From an uncultured Lachnospiraceae bacterium (GTDB lineage: Bacteria; Bacillota; Clostridia; Lachnospirales; Lachnospiraceae), in the NCBI GenBank assembly GCA_946411695.1, contig CAMKEX010000011.1:1-35667 (forward strand): a stretch of DNA of 35,667 bases, read 5' to 3'. The notes below the pieces were generated by a model, which made no database searches, was not told the DNA's origin, and saw only the letters and a list, made by a program, of their open reading frames with translations. Position 1 is the first letter of the stretch; every line of letters begins with the position of its first letter. A program made the position numbers and the translations under genes. Below are positions 1-7,766 of the stretch, piece after piece.

Positions 1-47
1 TTGTCCAGAACAGAAAAAACGCTCTTACGAAGAATGCCATAACCAGG

Positions 48-55
48 CGGCTCTG
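48..55. repeat. Left target site duplication of the IS256 element
   Basis: CGGCTCTG here is repeated exactly at 2114-2121. The identity stops at both sides of the 8 bases, as expected for a target duplication. IS256-family elements are known to make 8-9 bp duplications. This fixes the left boundary of the element at base 56. Confidence 0.85.
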
Positions 56-80
56 GGATGTGTGAAAGTTTTTCTGTAAA
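56..80. repeat. Left terminal inverted repeat of the IS256 element
   Basis: This 25-base end matches the reverse complement of 2089-2113 at most positions, including TGTGAAA and TCTGTAAA. A further shared block, CCTTCTATGATA, follows inside both ends at different distances (about 83-94 on the left, 2061-2072 on the right). Confidence 0.8.
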
Positions 81-105
81 TTGCCTTCTATGATATGAAT
101 TACGT

Positions 106-145
106 GAGCCGACGAGCGGAAACATGCCTGGCGGCTCTTTTATTA
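106..145 (+). terminator. Terminator-like hairpin, plus strand
   Basis: GAGCCG at 106-111 pairs with CGGCTC at 132-137, with weaker pairs inside, and is followed by TTTTATTAT. The T-rich tail lies only on the plus-strand side, so it would stop transcription entering the IS from the left and insulate the RNA-like region further in. The stem is short, so strength is uncertain. Confidence 0.5.
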
Positions 146-175
146 TCTAATAGCAAACCTGCTAAAAGATGTCAA

Positions 176-181
176 TATAAT
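176..181 (+). promoter_or_regulatory. Possible -10 box ahead of the structured region
   Basis: A perfect TATAAT lies about 25 bases before the first strong hairpin (206-229) and after the terminator-like hairpin. No convincing -35 box is visible at 16-18 bases upstream. It is offered only because its position and strand fit the proposed plus-strand RNA. Confidence 0.3.
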
Positions 182-205
182 TGCGTCTTTCCCCGGATAT
201 ATAAA

Positions 206-731
206 AACCTGTTTCTGGACTGACAGGTTGCAATGAATCCGTACAGTGCGGAAAAGCAGGCTCTTTTTGGAGGAGGTATCGGGCCGGGCCATACAAGTGG
301 AGCGGCCTTCCTGCGTATAATCAGCGTGCGATAACGGGCTGGCATTTCCTTTCTGCAGGCTCCCCCCGTTATCGGCACGATCCCGGGACGCAGGAAGGGA
401 AGGCTGTCAGGGGGACCGTGGAATAAATCGCAGTCCGTGCGCTGAAAGCGTGCGGATACGAGAATTTATGCCGCGAAAGCCCCTTGACAGCCGCACAGCG
501 GAACGTACCTTATCCGGCTGAACATCTGGCTTACGGAAACCCTGGCTGCCGGCAGGTCTCGCTTCGCTCAGCTGATTCCGAACATGGGCGGCCTTCTCTA
601 AAAAAGGCCGTCCCCGGTTCGGATCAGCTGAGCGAAGCGATGCCGGCTTCATGTTTTCACTTGAAGCACTGCATATGGAGGGGCACTGACAGCTTGCATC
701 ATAAAATATGGAGAAGCTGTATCCTTCCCCT
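206..731 (+). ncRNA. Candidate large structured RNA carried in the IS256 element
   Basis: Seen: consecutive hairpins fill this stretch. They are 206/229 (7 bp), 238/252, 306/398 (11 bp, an 8x8 internal loop, then 14 bp with one bulge), 402/492 (13 bp, 4 bp and 6 bp segments, then about 10 bp capped by a GAA-type loop), 549/646 (6+18+6 bp plus an inner 7-bp stem), 646/667 and 679/731. Five G-U pairs (242-248, 410-484, 419-473, 438-452, 439-451) work only in plus-strand RNA; on the minus strand they would be A-C mismatches, and none favours the minus strand. No credible protein is encoded. Inference: a structured RNA of about 500-600 nt, transcribed towards the transposase gene. I do not recognise a known class. 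The exact ends are unknown and no clear 3' terminator is visible. An alternative is a structured 3' untranslated region of the transposase mRNA. Confidence 0.6.
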
Positions 732-778
732 GAAGATGGTCGCCCCGGCCCTGCAGCTGACATACAGAGAAGACGGAT

Positions 779-2035
779 CTATTCCGGCATCCGCCCTTCA
801 TACATGATCGCCATCTCCCCGTAGACCTTCCCCCAGTTGCGGATCGGCATTGTCCACTTTTTTGTCGCTTCGAACGTTGCAAGGTACAGGGCTTTGAGGA
901 GCGCCTGGTCGCTGGGGAAGACACTCCTCTGGCTGTTCAGCCTGCGATATGTGGCATTCAGGCTTTCCAGCGCGTTCGTGGTATATATAAGGACTCTGAC
1001 ATCTGATGAAAACTTGAAGATCGGTGTGATCGCGTCCCAGTTATTACGCCAGGATTTCATCGCGCGGGGGTATTTCTCTGACCACTTTTCCTCGACCCTG
1101 TCCCGGATCTCCGCAGCACGGTCCGCATCCGGCGCATTATAGATCTTTTTCAGGTCTGCCGCGAATGCCTTCCGGTCCTTGTCTGCCACATATTTCAGTG
1201 TGCTGCGTACCTGATGGACAAGGCATCTCTGGTATTCGGTTTTAGGAAAAGCTGTACCGATCGCTTCCTTGATGCCTGTCAGTCCGTCTGCGCAGATGAT
1301 CATGACATCCTTTACTCCGCGGTTTTTCAGCGTGTTCAGCACGGACAGCCAGAACTTTGAGCTCTCATTCTGGCCCACTTCGATGGTGAGGACCTCTTTG
1401 CGGCCTTCGAGACTGATCCCCAGGATGACATAGGCGGCAAGCTTGCGGATGAGCCCGTTATCACGCACCGAATAATGGATGGCATCGATGTACAGTATAG
1501 GATATATCTCGTCCAGGGGCCGGTTCTGCCATTCCTCGATCTGCGGGAGGATCTTGTCTGTGACATCAGAAATGAAGCCTTCCGAGGCTTCAAAACCATA
1601 GATGTCCATCAGCGTATCCGAGATCTGCCGGGTCGTCATTCCCTTGGCATACATGGAGATGATCTTCTGGTCGATATCAGAGATATCTTTCTGGCGCTTT
1701 TTTACAACCTTTGGCTCGAACGTGGAATTCCTGTCCTGAGGCACGTCGATCGTCATGCTCCCGAAACTGGTATTGACCTGTTTCTTTTTGGTCCCGTTGC
1801 GATAATCGGTCTGTTCAGAGCGGTCGATCCTTTCGGATTTTTCGTATCCGAGGTGATCATCCATCTCTGCTTCCATCATCTCTTTGATGGTTCCCCCGAG
1901 AAGGTCCTTGAGAGCATCCTGGATGTCCTGCGCTGATTCAATATCGTATTCCTGAAACAGCTGCTGGATGATAGCTCTCTTCCCATCTGTCATCTGTACA
2001 TGGTGAACGGGTTGTTTTTCTTTTCTTCTTGCCAT
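779..2035 (-). CDS. IS256-family transposase (DDE, MULE type)
   Basis: Seen: a 418-residue protein, full length for the family. The catalytic acids are the Asp of YIDAIHY (about 183), the Asp of ICADGL (about 249) and the Glu of NALESLN (about 356). The N-terminal region carries the family pattern LLGGTIKEMMEAEMDDHLGY. The start is preceded by AGGAGG eight bases upstream. Known: these enzymes move the element by a copy-out-paste-in route through a circular intermediate, acting at the terminal repeats. The gene is intact and lies between the IS ends, so it is probably active. Nothing else in the element encodes a protein. Confidence 0.95.
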   Translation of the reverse strand: MARRKEKQPVHHVQMTDGKRAIIQQLFQEYDIESAQDIQDALKDLLGGTIKEMMEAEMDDHLGYEKSERIDRSEQTDYRNGTKKKQVNTSFGSMTIDVPQDRNSTFEPKVVKKRQKDISDIDQKIISMYAKGMTTRQISDTLMDIYGFEASEGFISDVTDKILPQIEEWQNRPLDEIYPILYIDAIHYSVRDNGLIRKLAAYVILGISLEGRKEVLTIEVGQNESSKFWLSVLNTLKNRGVKDVMIICADGLTGIKEAIGTAFPKTEYQRCLVHQVRSTLKYVADKDRKAFAADLKKIYNAPDADRAAEIRDRVEEKWSEKYPRAMKSWRNNWDAITPIFKFSSDVRVLIYTTNALESLNATYRRLNSQRSVFPSDQALLKALYLATFEATKKWTMPIRNWGKVYGEMAIMYEGRMPE

Positions 2036-2088
2036 AATAAAGACCTCCTATGATCTACTGTATCATAGAAGGCCTTTAGATTTTTACT

Positions 2089-2113
2089 TTTACAGACTTT
2101 TTTTCACAGACTC
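2089..2113. repeat. Right terminal inverted repeat of the IS256 element
   Basis: Read on the minus strand it begins GAGTCTGTGAAA and contains GTCTGTAAA, aligned without gaps to bases 56-80. It lies just upstream of the transposase start. Confidence 0.8.
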
Positions 2114-2121
2114 CGGCTCTG
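2114..2121. repeat. Right target site duplication of the IS256 element
   Basis: CGGCTCTG, identical to 48-55, directly outside the right terminal repeat. Confidence 0.85.
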
Positions 2122-2194
2122 CAATCATGGCCGGCTGCTTGAATACTTTCTGCCTCCGGATAAGTACACCGATGGACAGATGTTATTGATTCTT

Positions 2195-2214
2195 GGTTCT
2201 TCCGCACTTATTAG
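2195..2214. repeat. Left terminal inverted repeat of the ISL3 element
   Basis: Perfect 20-bp inverted match to 3966-3985. Confidence 0.9.
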
Positions 2215-3894
2215 TTTTTTCTCTTTGTGTCGTACATGAGTTTGGCCTCTAACAGAAGCTTTCCACAACGACCATACATTGATTTTTTAACCGTTTTAAC
2301 CCTGCTGTTTTGCCCCTCGACAAATGCATTGCTTAGGGGGCTTGCAACCGCATTTTCGACCGCCCCTATGTCTTTTAAGAGTCCATTAGAAAATGAGCTT
2401 ATTTCTTTCAAGCCTGACTTATTATGACGCTCAATGAAGAGGTATAGTCGAGGAATACTCTTTTTATCGAAGATTTCTCGAAACTCACGTATACAAAGGT
2501 CGAGCTCTGGAAGGCTGCCATGCTGATTCCAAAGGCATTCTCGATGCGACGGAGTTAATTCAATTTTCATCCACAAATGATTGAATATGCCTTTGCGTGT
2601 AATATAGTCTGTCTTGGGAGTAGCATTTCCTTCTGAATCATACTTTGGAGAAGTCCTGCAATATTTCGAGATATCGAGACAGTTTTCATTTGCAATATCT
2701 GTTATAAAATGACGCAAGTCAGATAAAGTACACTGGCATCCGCCATCCTTTAATTGTTTTGCTATTGATGTTGCTGTCTGCCCTTCCTTGATACTATTGA
2801 TGATGAAATTCGTGTGAATGTCCAGAGAGCTGTGCTTCCTGCTCCTGCAAAGCAGATCAGGGTCTCCTTCGAGATACTTTTTGACTGTTTTTCGTTCCTT
2901 TCCGGTAATCCGTGATATTTCCCGGATGGACTCTCCGGTTTTGAAAAGGTTTTGAATTGTAATGATCAACTCTCTTCGCCGGTTCTCGGGTTCAGTAAGG
3001 CTCGTTGCCAAATTAGGATTTTTCTCCGAAGATGCTCTTTTTTTCGCCGTCTTCTGTGGACGGCACAGATACTGCCGGTGTGGTTTTTTCAGGAGCCTCT
3101 TCATTTTCTAACGGAACAGGATTGATGGCAGGGATTGTACGCCCAAGAACTTTATTTACAGCATCCATTAGATTTTGATGCAAATGAAATCGGTCTGCGA
3201 TCTGCATACAATCCGGAAGGACTTCCTCAATCGTTTTTGCGTAAGCGGAAGCTCTGTCACGAGTAACTGTCGTCACATGTTTGTTGTTCTGAAGCCATTC
3301 TTTTAATGATTTACCGTCGCGTCCGTTTAATACAGCGACCGGTTTATGAGTGGCTTCATCAACCACTATGGTTCCATATGTATGCCGCTTTTTGAACGCA
3401 AAATCATCAACACCTATTGCTGATCCGCATATTGGAGGTGGCTGTTGCTTATACTTCTTTATAAGCAGACGAATCACCGTATCACCGCTGATTTTAACAT
3501 TTACAGAGTTCAGAATACGGGCACTTGCTTCGCAGCTTGTCTCAGTTGCCAAAAGGCAGGCAAAATCTTCCAGCCGTTCTGTCATCTGGCTTCTATAACT
3601 CAGGAAGCCGTCGAAAGTTTCAGTTGACGCAAAAGAACCGCAGGCTGTACTGGTACATTGATAATCGTAAATCTGTGCGACAAGTGTAACCCGTTTTCCC
3701 AGAATCGGAAGATCCTGTACTTTACGCCGGTGAGTCCCGTGGTGCCTGACCAATGGAGCACCACATTTATGGCAGGTACTTTCCCGGCTTGTGGAATGCA
3801 TATGAATCACTATTTCATTGTCTGTTTCATCCACCCGTGTAATACTCAATTCGGGAGGATAAAAAGACTGTAAATTAAGATCTGCTGTAGACAT
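2211..3894 (-). pseudogene. ISL3-family transposase, frame broken at an A7 run
   Basis: Seen: the first part (start ATG at 3894, GAGGG upstream) has the N-terminal zinc finger with CHKCG and a later Cys pair, and the first two catalytic Asp residues (GVDDFAF and RDRASAY). It ends at a stop near 3013. The second part continues in another frame to 2211. It has a helix-turn-helix stretch and the last catalytic Glu (VEGQNSR). The frames cross at about 3037-3043, where the minus strand reads GCG followed by seven A. Removing one A joins them into one protein of about 560 residues, the normal ISL3 size. Inference: either a one-base insertion killed the gene, or slippage on the A run makes a little full-length enzyme. 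A standard -1 frameshift does not lead into the second frame. Confidence 0.85.
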
Positions 3895-3965
3895 ATCATG
3901 ACCCTCATAGGTTTTCAACTATATGTCTCATTATACATCAGATTGATTGGTAATTCTACGCAATA

Positions 3966-3985
3966 CTAATAAGTGCGGAAGAACC
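3966..3985. repeat. Right terminal inverted repeat of the ISL3 element
   Basis: Perfect 20-bp inverted match to 2195-2214, about 70 bp upstream of the transposase start. Confidence 0.9.
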
Positions 3986-4014
3986 AAATTTCCTTGACAA
4001 TCAACACCGTCTCC

Positions 4015-4039
4015 ACTTTGGACCACGGTGGTCCAAAGT
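4015..4039. repeat. 25-bp palindrome, copy 1
   Basis: Arms ACTTTGGACCA and TGGTCCAAAGT around CGG. It lies between the ISL3 right end and the 3' end of the methyltransferase gene. Seven further copies occur in this window. Confidence 0.9.
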
Positions 4040-4136
4040 TCAGTTTCCACGGATACGAAGTCCCCGGTGCATACTACAGTCAGAATCCTCTTGGCATCGC
4101 TCGTCAAGCTCCCTTCCTGTCGCTGTATACTAACAC

Positions 4137-4724
4137 TCATCCCAACTCAAATACCATGATCCGCTCTCTTGGATTAGCCCCCTCGAACAGATCCCGGCAG
4201 TCAATTTCATCCAGAAATGTCACCTCATCCAGAGTCATCAGATAAGCCATATAATCATCCTGAATGTAATAAAAGAACAGAAGGATCCTGCGCTGGTTTT
4301 CGTACCAGGATTCCCGGATCCTGCCCATTACACTCTTCAGAATCTCAACAGAGAACGGATTGAAAAAGAAAATCCGATCAGCCTCTTTGATCTCGAAAGC
4401 CTCTGCCTTCGTGTGGACAAACTCAACCTTGTTCCCGAAAACAGCATTCTCCTTGTTCTTGACCGCTGCCGCGTAGATCCTGTCGTCATATTCAATGCCT
4501 ACTGATTTACAGCGGCACTGGTAGGATAGAAAAAAACTTACCCGGCCTTTACCGCAGCCATAATCAAGAAGAACATTTTTCTTTCCGATGTAATCTGCTT
4601 CAGCCAGCCTTTCCAGTACAGAATATGGCGTTGGCTCATACGGGTACCGGTACTGATCCGAGTGGGAATCATCACGGCCGATGGTCCTGATGCCAAGCAG
4701 TCTGTCCCATTGCAACTCTGTCAT
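4137..4724 (-). CDS. Class I SAM-dependent methyltransferase
   Basis: Seen: a 195-residue protein with the glycine-rich SAM loop LLDYGCGKGRVSF at residues 52-64, the acidic end of the second strand (Glu78 in VGIEYD) and an NPF motif at 122-124 in the place of motif IV. The start is preceded by GGAGG seven bases upstream. Known: this Rossmann fold transfers a methyl group from S-adenosylmethionine. The NPF-type motif IV is seen in small methyltransferases acting on nucleic acids, proteins or small molecules, so the substrate cannot be read from it. It is the last gene of a five-gene minus-strand operon starting with the ProX-like gene. The fold is certain; the substrate is unknown. Confidence 0.85.
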   Translation of the reverse strand: MTELQWDRLLGIRTIGRDDSHSDQYRYPYEPTPYSVLERLAEADYIGKKNVLLDYGCGKGRVSFFLSYQCRCKSVGIEYDDRIYAAAVKNKENAVFGNKVEFVHTKAEAFEIKEADRIFFFNPFSVEILKSVMGRIRESWYENQRRILLFFYYIQDDYMAYLMTLDEVTFLDEIDCRDLFEGANPRERIMVFELG

Positions 4725-4769
4725 TCGATTGTCCTCCCGGATTTCGCGGTCTATTATTCGGATATCCGG

Positions 4770-5621
4770 TTAGCTGAATGGCAGCTCCTCATCCAGTTCT
4801 TCTACACTAATCCCCAACTGATCCGCCAGTTCCTGCCGTTCCTTCTCCCATCTCGACTCTTCCTCCGGACTGACAGAAAACATCTGATTCACAGCCTCCC
4901 GGAAGCGCTCCATCGTCTGATCATTAGCGATACGGTGTGCGTCTGCTGTGCCGATCAGCATCATTGGCGGCTTCAGATCCACATCGGTAAATATCTTCTC
5001 CACGTAATTGTAACCATACCCTGCCTGCTCGCCTGCGGCATCCAAAAGAATTTTGATCCCGGCAACGAATCCATCTCTGAAGAACCAAAGATAATCATCA
5101 TCCCAGAAAACCAGGTTGTCATCGTCGTCCTCGGTCAGATTCATTTCATGGAAACGACAGGCGGTCAGGGCAAGTTTCTCAGCAGTCTCGGCCTCCAGCT
5201 CAAAACGATTCACCAACGTAACGGTAACTTCCTCTTCCTGTTTCAGGTTGATAAATGCAAAATCCTTCGCGCCGCGCTCATACCGCGCCTCCATCTCCGC
5301 AATGCAAAAGCAGAAGATACGCTCCTCCAGCACATCGAAGGTGTAGTACTCATCCGGATCCCGCAGCTTCTCCTGCATGCGTTCCAGCTTCCTGCGATAT
5401 AGCTCATAGCCGGCTGTATCGTCACTTGTCAGGTAATACTGGCCAAAATCCCTGAAAAAATTATTCCGGCTCAATATCTGATAGGCCGAGCGGTAATCAT
5501 CCTCACTTTTAAACAGGTAGGCAAAAGCATCCAGGATCGTTTTGGTTACAATAGGGCTTAAATAACGGACGATTTCAGCTTCGTTCGGATCGTCCTCTCG
5601 GAAATATACTAATCGAAACAT
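4770..5621 (-). CDS. Hypothetical acidic protein with SSB-tail-like C-terminus
   Basis: I do not recognise this 283-residue protein. It is soluble, with no membrane segment, and predicted mostly helical. It is very acidic, with a run of Asp around residues 184-188 next to aromatic residues (FWDDDYLWFF). The C-terminus ends EELDEELPFS, which resembles the acidic D-D-x-(I/L)-P-F tip of single-stranded DNA binding proteins except for one extra residue. A GGGAGGG lies about 13 bases before the ATG. It is the fourth gene in the operon, 39 bp after the AlkZ-related gene and 45 bp before the methyltransferase gene. Real gene: likely. Function: unknown. Confidence 0.7.
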   Translation of the reverse strand: MFRLVYFREDDPNEAEIVRYLSPIVTKTILDAFAYLFKSEDDYRSAYQILSRNNFFRDFGQYYLTSDDTAGYELYRRKLERMQEKLRDPDEYYTFDVLEERIFCFCIAEMEARYERGAKDFAFINLKQEEEVTVTLVNRFELEAETAEKLALTACRFHEMNLTEDDDDNLVFWDDDYLWFFRDGFVAGIKILLDAAGEQAGYGYNYVEKIFTDVDLKPPMMLIGTADAHRIANDQTMERFREAVNQMFSVSPEEESRWEKERQELADQLGISVEELDEELPFS

Positions 5622-5660
5622 CTGACGTGCCCGTCCCTCCCTTCATCTTCTAGATTTTGT

Positions 5661-6431
5661 TTACTCTGCCTCAGGCTTTTTACCGATCAATCGCAAGATC
5701 TCCCGTTCCGGCGTATCCGGATACATCTCACGCACATGGTCATAAATCCGCTGCCAGGACTTTTCAGGGGATTCGCTGTAAGCTGCTGTCACCCTGTCAT
5801 ATCCCCATAGTGTTTCCGGCGGGAAGAGGATGGAGACCGGCATTCCGTACTCCTCCCCGCGTTTGTTTCTGCGCCGGGAAAATTCAGAGATGACCAGATA
5901 GGTCTGCATCTGCAGGTTTGTGATCACCCCTGCATAGTTCTTCTCGCCGTCTTTTCCGAAGCCTGCCGCCTTTTTCAGGTCTGTGGAGAGGATCCGTTCT
6001 TTTTTGAAGACCGTATCCCCGTCAGGATCCTCGTCGAGGAAGAAGTCCATGATCTTCTTTTCCCGCCTGCCGGCGAGGCCATCCTCCCAGCGGGCATCGA
6101 AGTTGTATCCCGCCCGGCGGCAGTTCACGAAGTACGGCAGCCATTCCAGGCTGATGAATCCCGTCTTTTTATCGAAGAACTTCCCATAAGCCACCTGCCC
6201 GCTGGCGGCGATGATCTCGCGCCACTCCCATGGATCTTCCTGCCGGTCTCCGGACCACCAGAATCGGGGAGAAGTGTGCTCCTCCGCGGAGAATCCCGGC
6301 ACCCCGTTTCCAAAGAGCGGCAGAAAGCCGATCTCATTGATCCAGTTCACAAGCTCCTGCCATGTGCGGATTCTGTAGGGATTCTCCCAGTCCAGCCCGC
6401 GCATGAACCACTCGCCATTTTCTACAGACAT
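5661..6431 (-). CDS. AlkZ-related winged-helix protein
   Basis: Seen: 256 residues beginning with a tryptophan-rich segment (WENPYRI, FWWSGDRQEDPWEW), then AYGKFFDKK and a central LQMQTYL stretch, ending EREILRLIGKKPEAE. From memory this matches a family common in Clostridia and annotated as AlkZ-related, after the winged-helix DNA glycosylases that unhook interstrand crosslinks. That recollection was not checked by a search, and no catalytic residue can be assigned from one sequence. The start follows the stop of the MBL gene by 3 bases, so the two are likely translated together. A 36-bp stretch like its 3' end recurs at 28317-28352. Confidence 0.65.
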   Translation of the reverse strand: MSVENGEWFMRGLDWENPYRIRTWQELVNWINEIGFLPLFGNGVPGFSAEEHTSPRFWWSGDRQEDPWEWREIIAASGQVAYGKFFDKKTGFISLEWLPYFVNCRRAGYNFDARWEDGLAGRREKKIMDFFLDEDPDGDTVFKKERILSTDLKKAAGFGKDGEKNYAGVITNLQMQTYLVISEFSRRRNKRGEEYGMPVSILFPPETLWGYDRVTAAYSESPEKSWQRIYDHVREMYPDTPEREILRLIGKKPEAE

Positions 6432-6434
6432 TTT

Positions 6435-7127
6435 TCAAATCCCCAACTCATCCAGAAAGTCCCGCTTTCGATAGACCGTCCAGTGCCCGTCGACGACAAG
6501 CTCCGTGTCGATCTCCCGGATCTTCCTGCCGAGCGCGTACAGCTTATCGTAATCCATCCTCCAGGAGGGGAACTCCCCCTGCTGCGCATCACCGATAAAC
6601 AGGACGCGGTCATCCGGTACAAGCACGAGCAGGGCATCCTCCGTGTGCGGCGACTCTGTGCGCAGAATGCGGGCGGTCACGCCGCCGAGGTCAATGTCCC
6701 GGTCGCCGCCGGGCAGCTCCTCGTCTGCCGGAACGATGACAAGCGGGACCCCGCCTGCATATTTCCTCATGACAGATGGGTCGCTTTTCAGAAAGTGCCT
6801 GCCCCAGCCCGGATCTGAAAGCAACTCTTTTCTCAGTTCCTCCAGCTTCCGGTTTGTCTCCGGAAGGGCGAGCGTATGCCCATGTACGGCGTGCATTCCG
6901 AAGGTGTGATCCCAATGCCAGTGGGTGATCACGGTCATATCCGGGAGTGGAAGGCCATTCGCTTCCAGCTCTTTATAAAAATCTTCCACATGGGAAGATG
7001 AGTGACCCGCGTCCACGGCGAGCGCAGAAGTTTCTCCCTTGATATAGCCCAGGTTGGGTCGGTCCTTTGGAGAGTCAAAAGGAAGGATCCAGACGTGTTC
7101 ACTGATTTTCTTCAGGCGCTGCTTCAT
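6435..7127 (-). CDS. MBL-fold metallo-hydrolase
   Basis: Seen: the metal-binding motif THWHWDH (HxHxDH), a conserved Asp in AVDAGHSS, the later Asp of FIGDAQQGE and the closing His of VVDGHWTV. These match the metallo-beta-lactamase fold, which binds two metal ions. The ATG at 7127 is chosen over an in-frame ATG at 7205. The longer form would overlap the 3' end of the ProX gene by 38 bases and add a stretch without family character. Known: such enzymes include glyoxalase II, lactonases, ribonucleases and phosphodiesterases, and the sequence does not decide between them. It is the second gene of the operon and ends 3 bases before the AlkZ-related start. Confidence 0.85.
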   Translation of the reverse strand: MKQRLKKISEHVWILPFDSPKDRPNLGYIKGETSALAVDAGHSSSHVEDFYKELEANGLPLPDMTVITHWHWDHTFGMHAVHGHTLALPETNRKLEELRKELLSDPGWGRHFLKSDPSVMRKYAGGVPLVIVPADEELPGGDRDIDLGGVTARILRTESPHTEDALLVLVPDDRVLFIGDAQQGEFPSWRMDYDKLYALGRKIREIDTELVVDGHWTVYRKRDFLDELGI

Positions 7128-7167
7128 ACCTGTCTTATCTCTTTTGAAAGTCTCTGATATATTGCTG

Positions 7168-7731
7168 TCAGTCTTCCCCCACAAGATGCACGATCCTGTA
7201 ATCATGTCCCGTCGCGGGAAGGAATTTTCCGGTCACATCAGCGGTACGGATCTTCAGGCTGCTCGTGCACACGCATGGATGACAGCCGATATACTCGTCC
7301 TGCAGGACGTCTTCATCAATTAGCAGCTGTACATCCTTTCCCCGGTCGTTCATCAGACCCATGATGCTGACCGCGCCAGGTTCGATATCCAGATATTTCA
7401 GCATGGCTTCCTCATCCGCAAAGGACAGGCGCGCAGAGCCGATCTGGGATGAAAGCTCCTTCGTCTTGAATTTCTTATCCCCCGGCATCATAAGTAGATA
7501 GAACTTCGTCTTCTGACGGTTACAAAGGAACAGGTTCTTGCAGATCACCACGCCCAGCACAGCGTCGATCTCGTAGCAGGCCTCCATGTTGTCCGCCCGC
7601 CCATGGTCTGTCCGCAGATACGGGATAGAAAGGGAATCGAGAAAATCGTATGTGCGGACTTCCCGCAGGAGCCGGCCTTCTGTATTCTCCGGCCTTCCAT
7701 TGTGTAAAACCATGATTGGCTTTTCCTTCAT
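7168..7731 (-). CDS. ProX-like YbaK-domain aminoacyl-tRNA deacylase
   Basis: Seen: 187 residues covering the full YbaK fold, with CKNLFLCNRQKTKFYLL and MMPGDKKF in the middle and the GAVSIMGLMND loop near residue 120, which is the typical ProX signature (GSVSPFGLMND type). Known: stand-alone ProX proteins remove wrongly attached alanine from tRNA-Pro in the cytoplasm. It is the first gene of the five-gene operon. Its start lies 36 bp downstream of the last palindrome of the array, and only a weak ribosome site (GATGATAAAAG) precedes it. Its partners here are not translation genes, so its role in this operon is unclear. Confidence 0.88.
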   Translation of the reverse strand: MKEKPIMVLHNGRPENTEGRLLREVRTYDFLDSLSIPYLRTDHGRADNMEACYEIDAVLGVVICKNLFLCNRQKTKFYLLMMPGDKKFKTKELSSQIGSARLSFADEEAMLKYLDIEPGAVSIMGLMNDRGKDVQLLIDEDVLQDEYIGCHPCVCTSSLKIRTADVTGKFLPATGHDYRIVHLVGED

Positions 7732-7766
7732 CTTTTATCATCATGACGAATCTTCTTGCCGCTTCC

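Larger units (their letters stand above)
56..2113 (-). mobile_element. IS256-family insertion sequence with a long non-coding cargo
   Basis: Seen: the element starts GGATGTGTGAAA at 56 and, on the other strand, GAGTCTGTGAAA from 2113. The two 25-base ends align without gaps and share TGTGAAA and TCTGTAAA blocks. Perfect 8-bp duplications flank it. It holds one transposase gene (779-2035, minus strand). Known: IS256 elements usually measure about 1.3-1.5 kb, with little besides the transposase. Here the element is 2058 bp because 56-778 is non-coding. That part contains a terminator-like hairpin and a chain of long hairpins that look like a structured RNA. The intact ends, intact transposase and perfect duplication suggest a recent insertion that moved as one unit, so the non-coding part is probably carried by the IS. 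Confidence 0.85.
2195..3985 (-). mobile_element. ISL3-family insertion sequence
   Basis: Seen: perfect 20-bp inverted ends (2195-2214 and 3966-3985, starting GGTTCTTCCGCAC) enclose a two-part ISL3 transposase frame. The stop codon of the frame lies inside the left end. Known: ISL3 elements have ends of this GG(T/C)TCTT type and usually make 8-bp target duplications. The flanking octamers here (TGATTCTT and AAATTTCC) differ, so the copy may have recombined or be old. It lies only 81 bp from the IS256 element. Confidence 0.88.

Noticed and set aside
206-731. Group II intron or tRNA-like RNA
   Set aside because: No recognisable domain V, no intron-encoded protein and no cloverleaf. The 434-456 hairpin resembles a domain V only in its GAAA-type cap.
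172-924. Several open frames of 68-118 codons on both strands in the IS256 non-coding part
   Set aside because: They have no ribosome sites and no family patterns, and they run through strong inverted repeats, which create open frames on both strands. The RNA explanation fits better.
3013-3104. Programmed -1 frameshift in the ISL3 transposase
   Set aside because: The A7-G site is slippery, but a -1 shift does not enter the frame of the second half; loss of one base (or +1) does.
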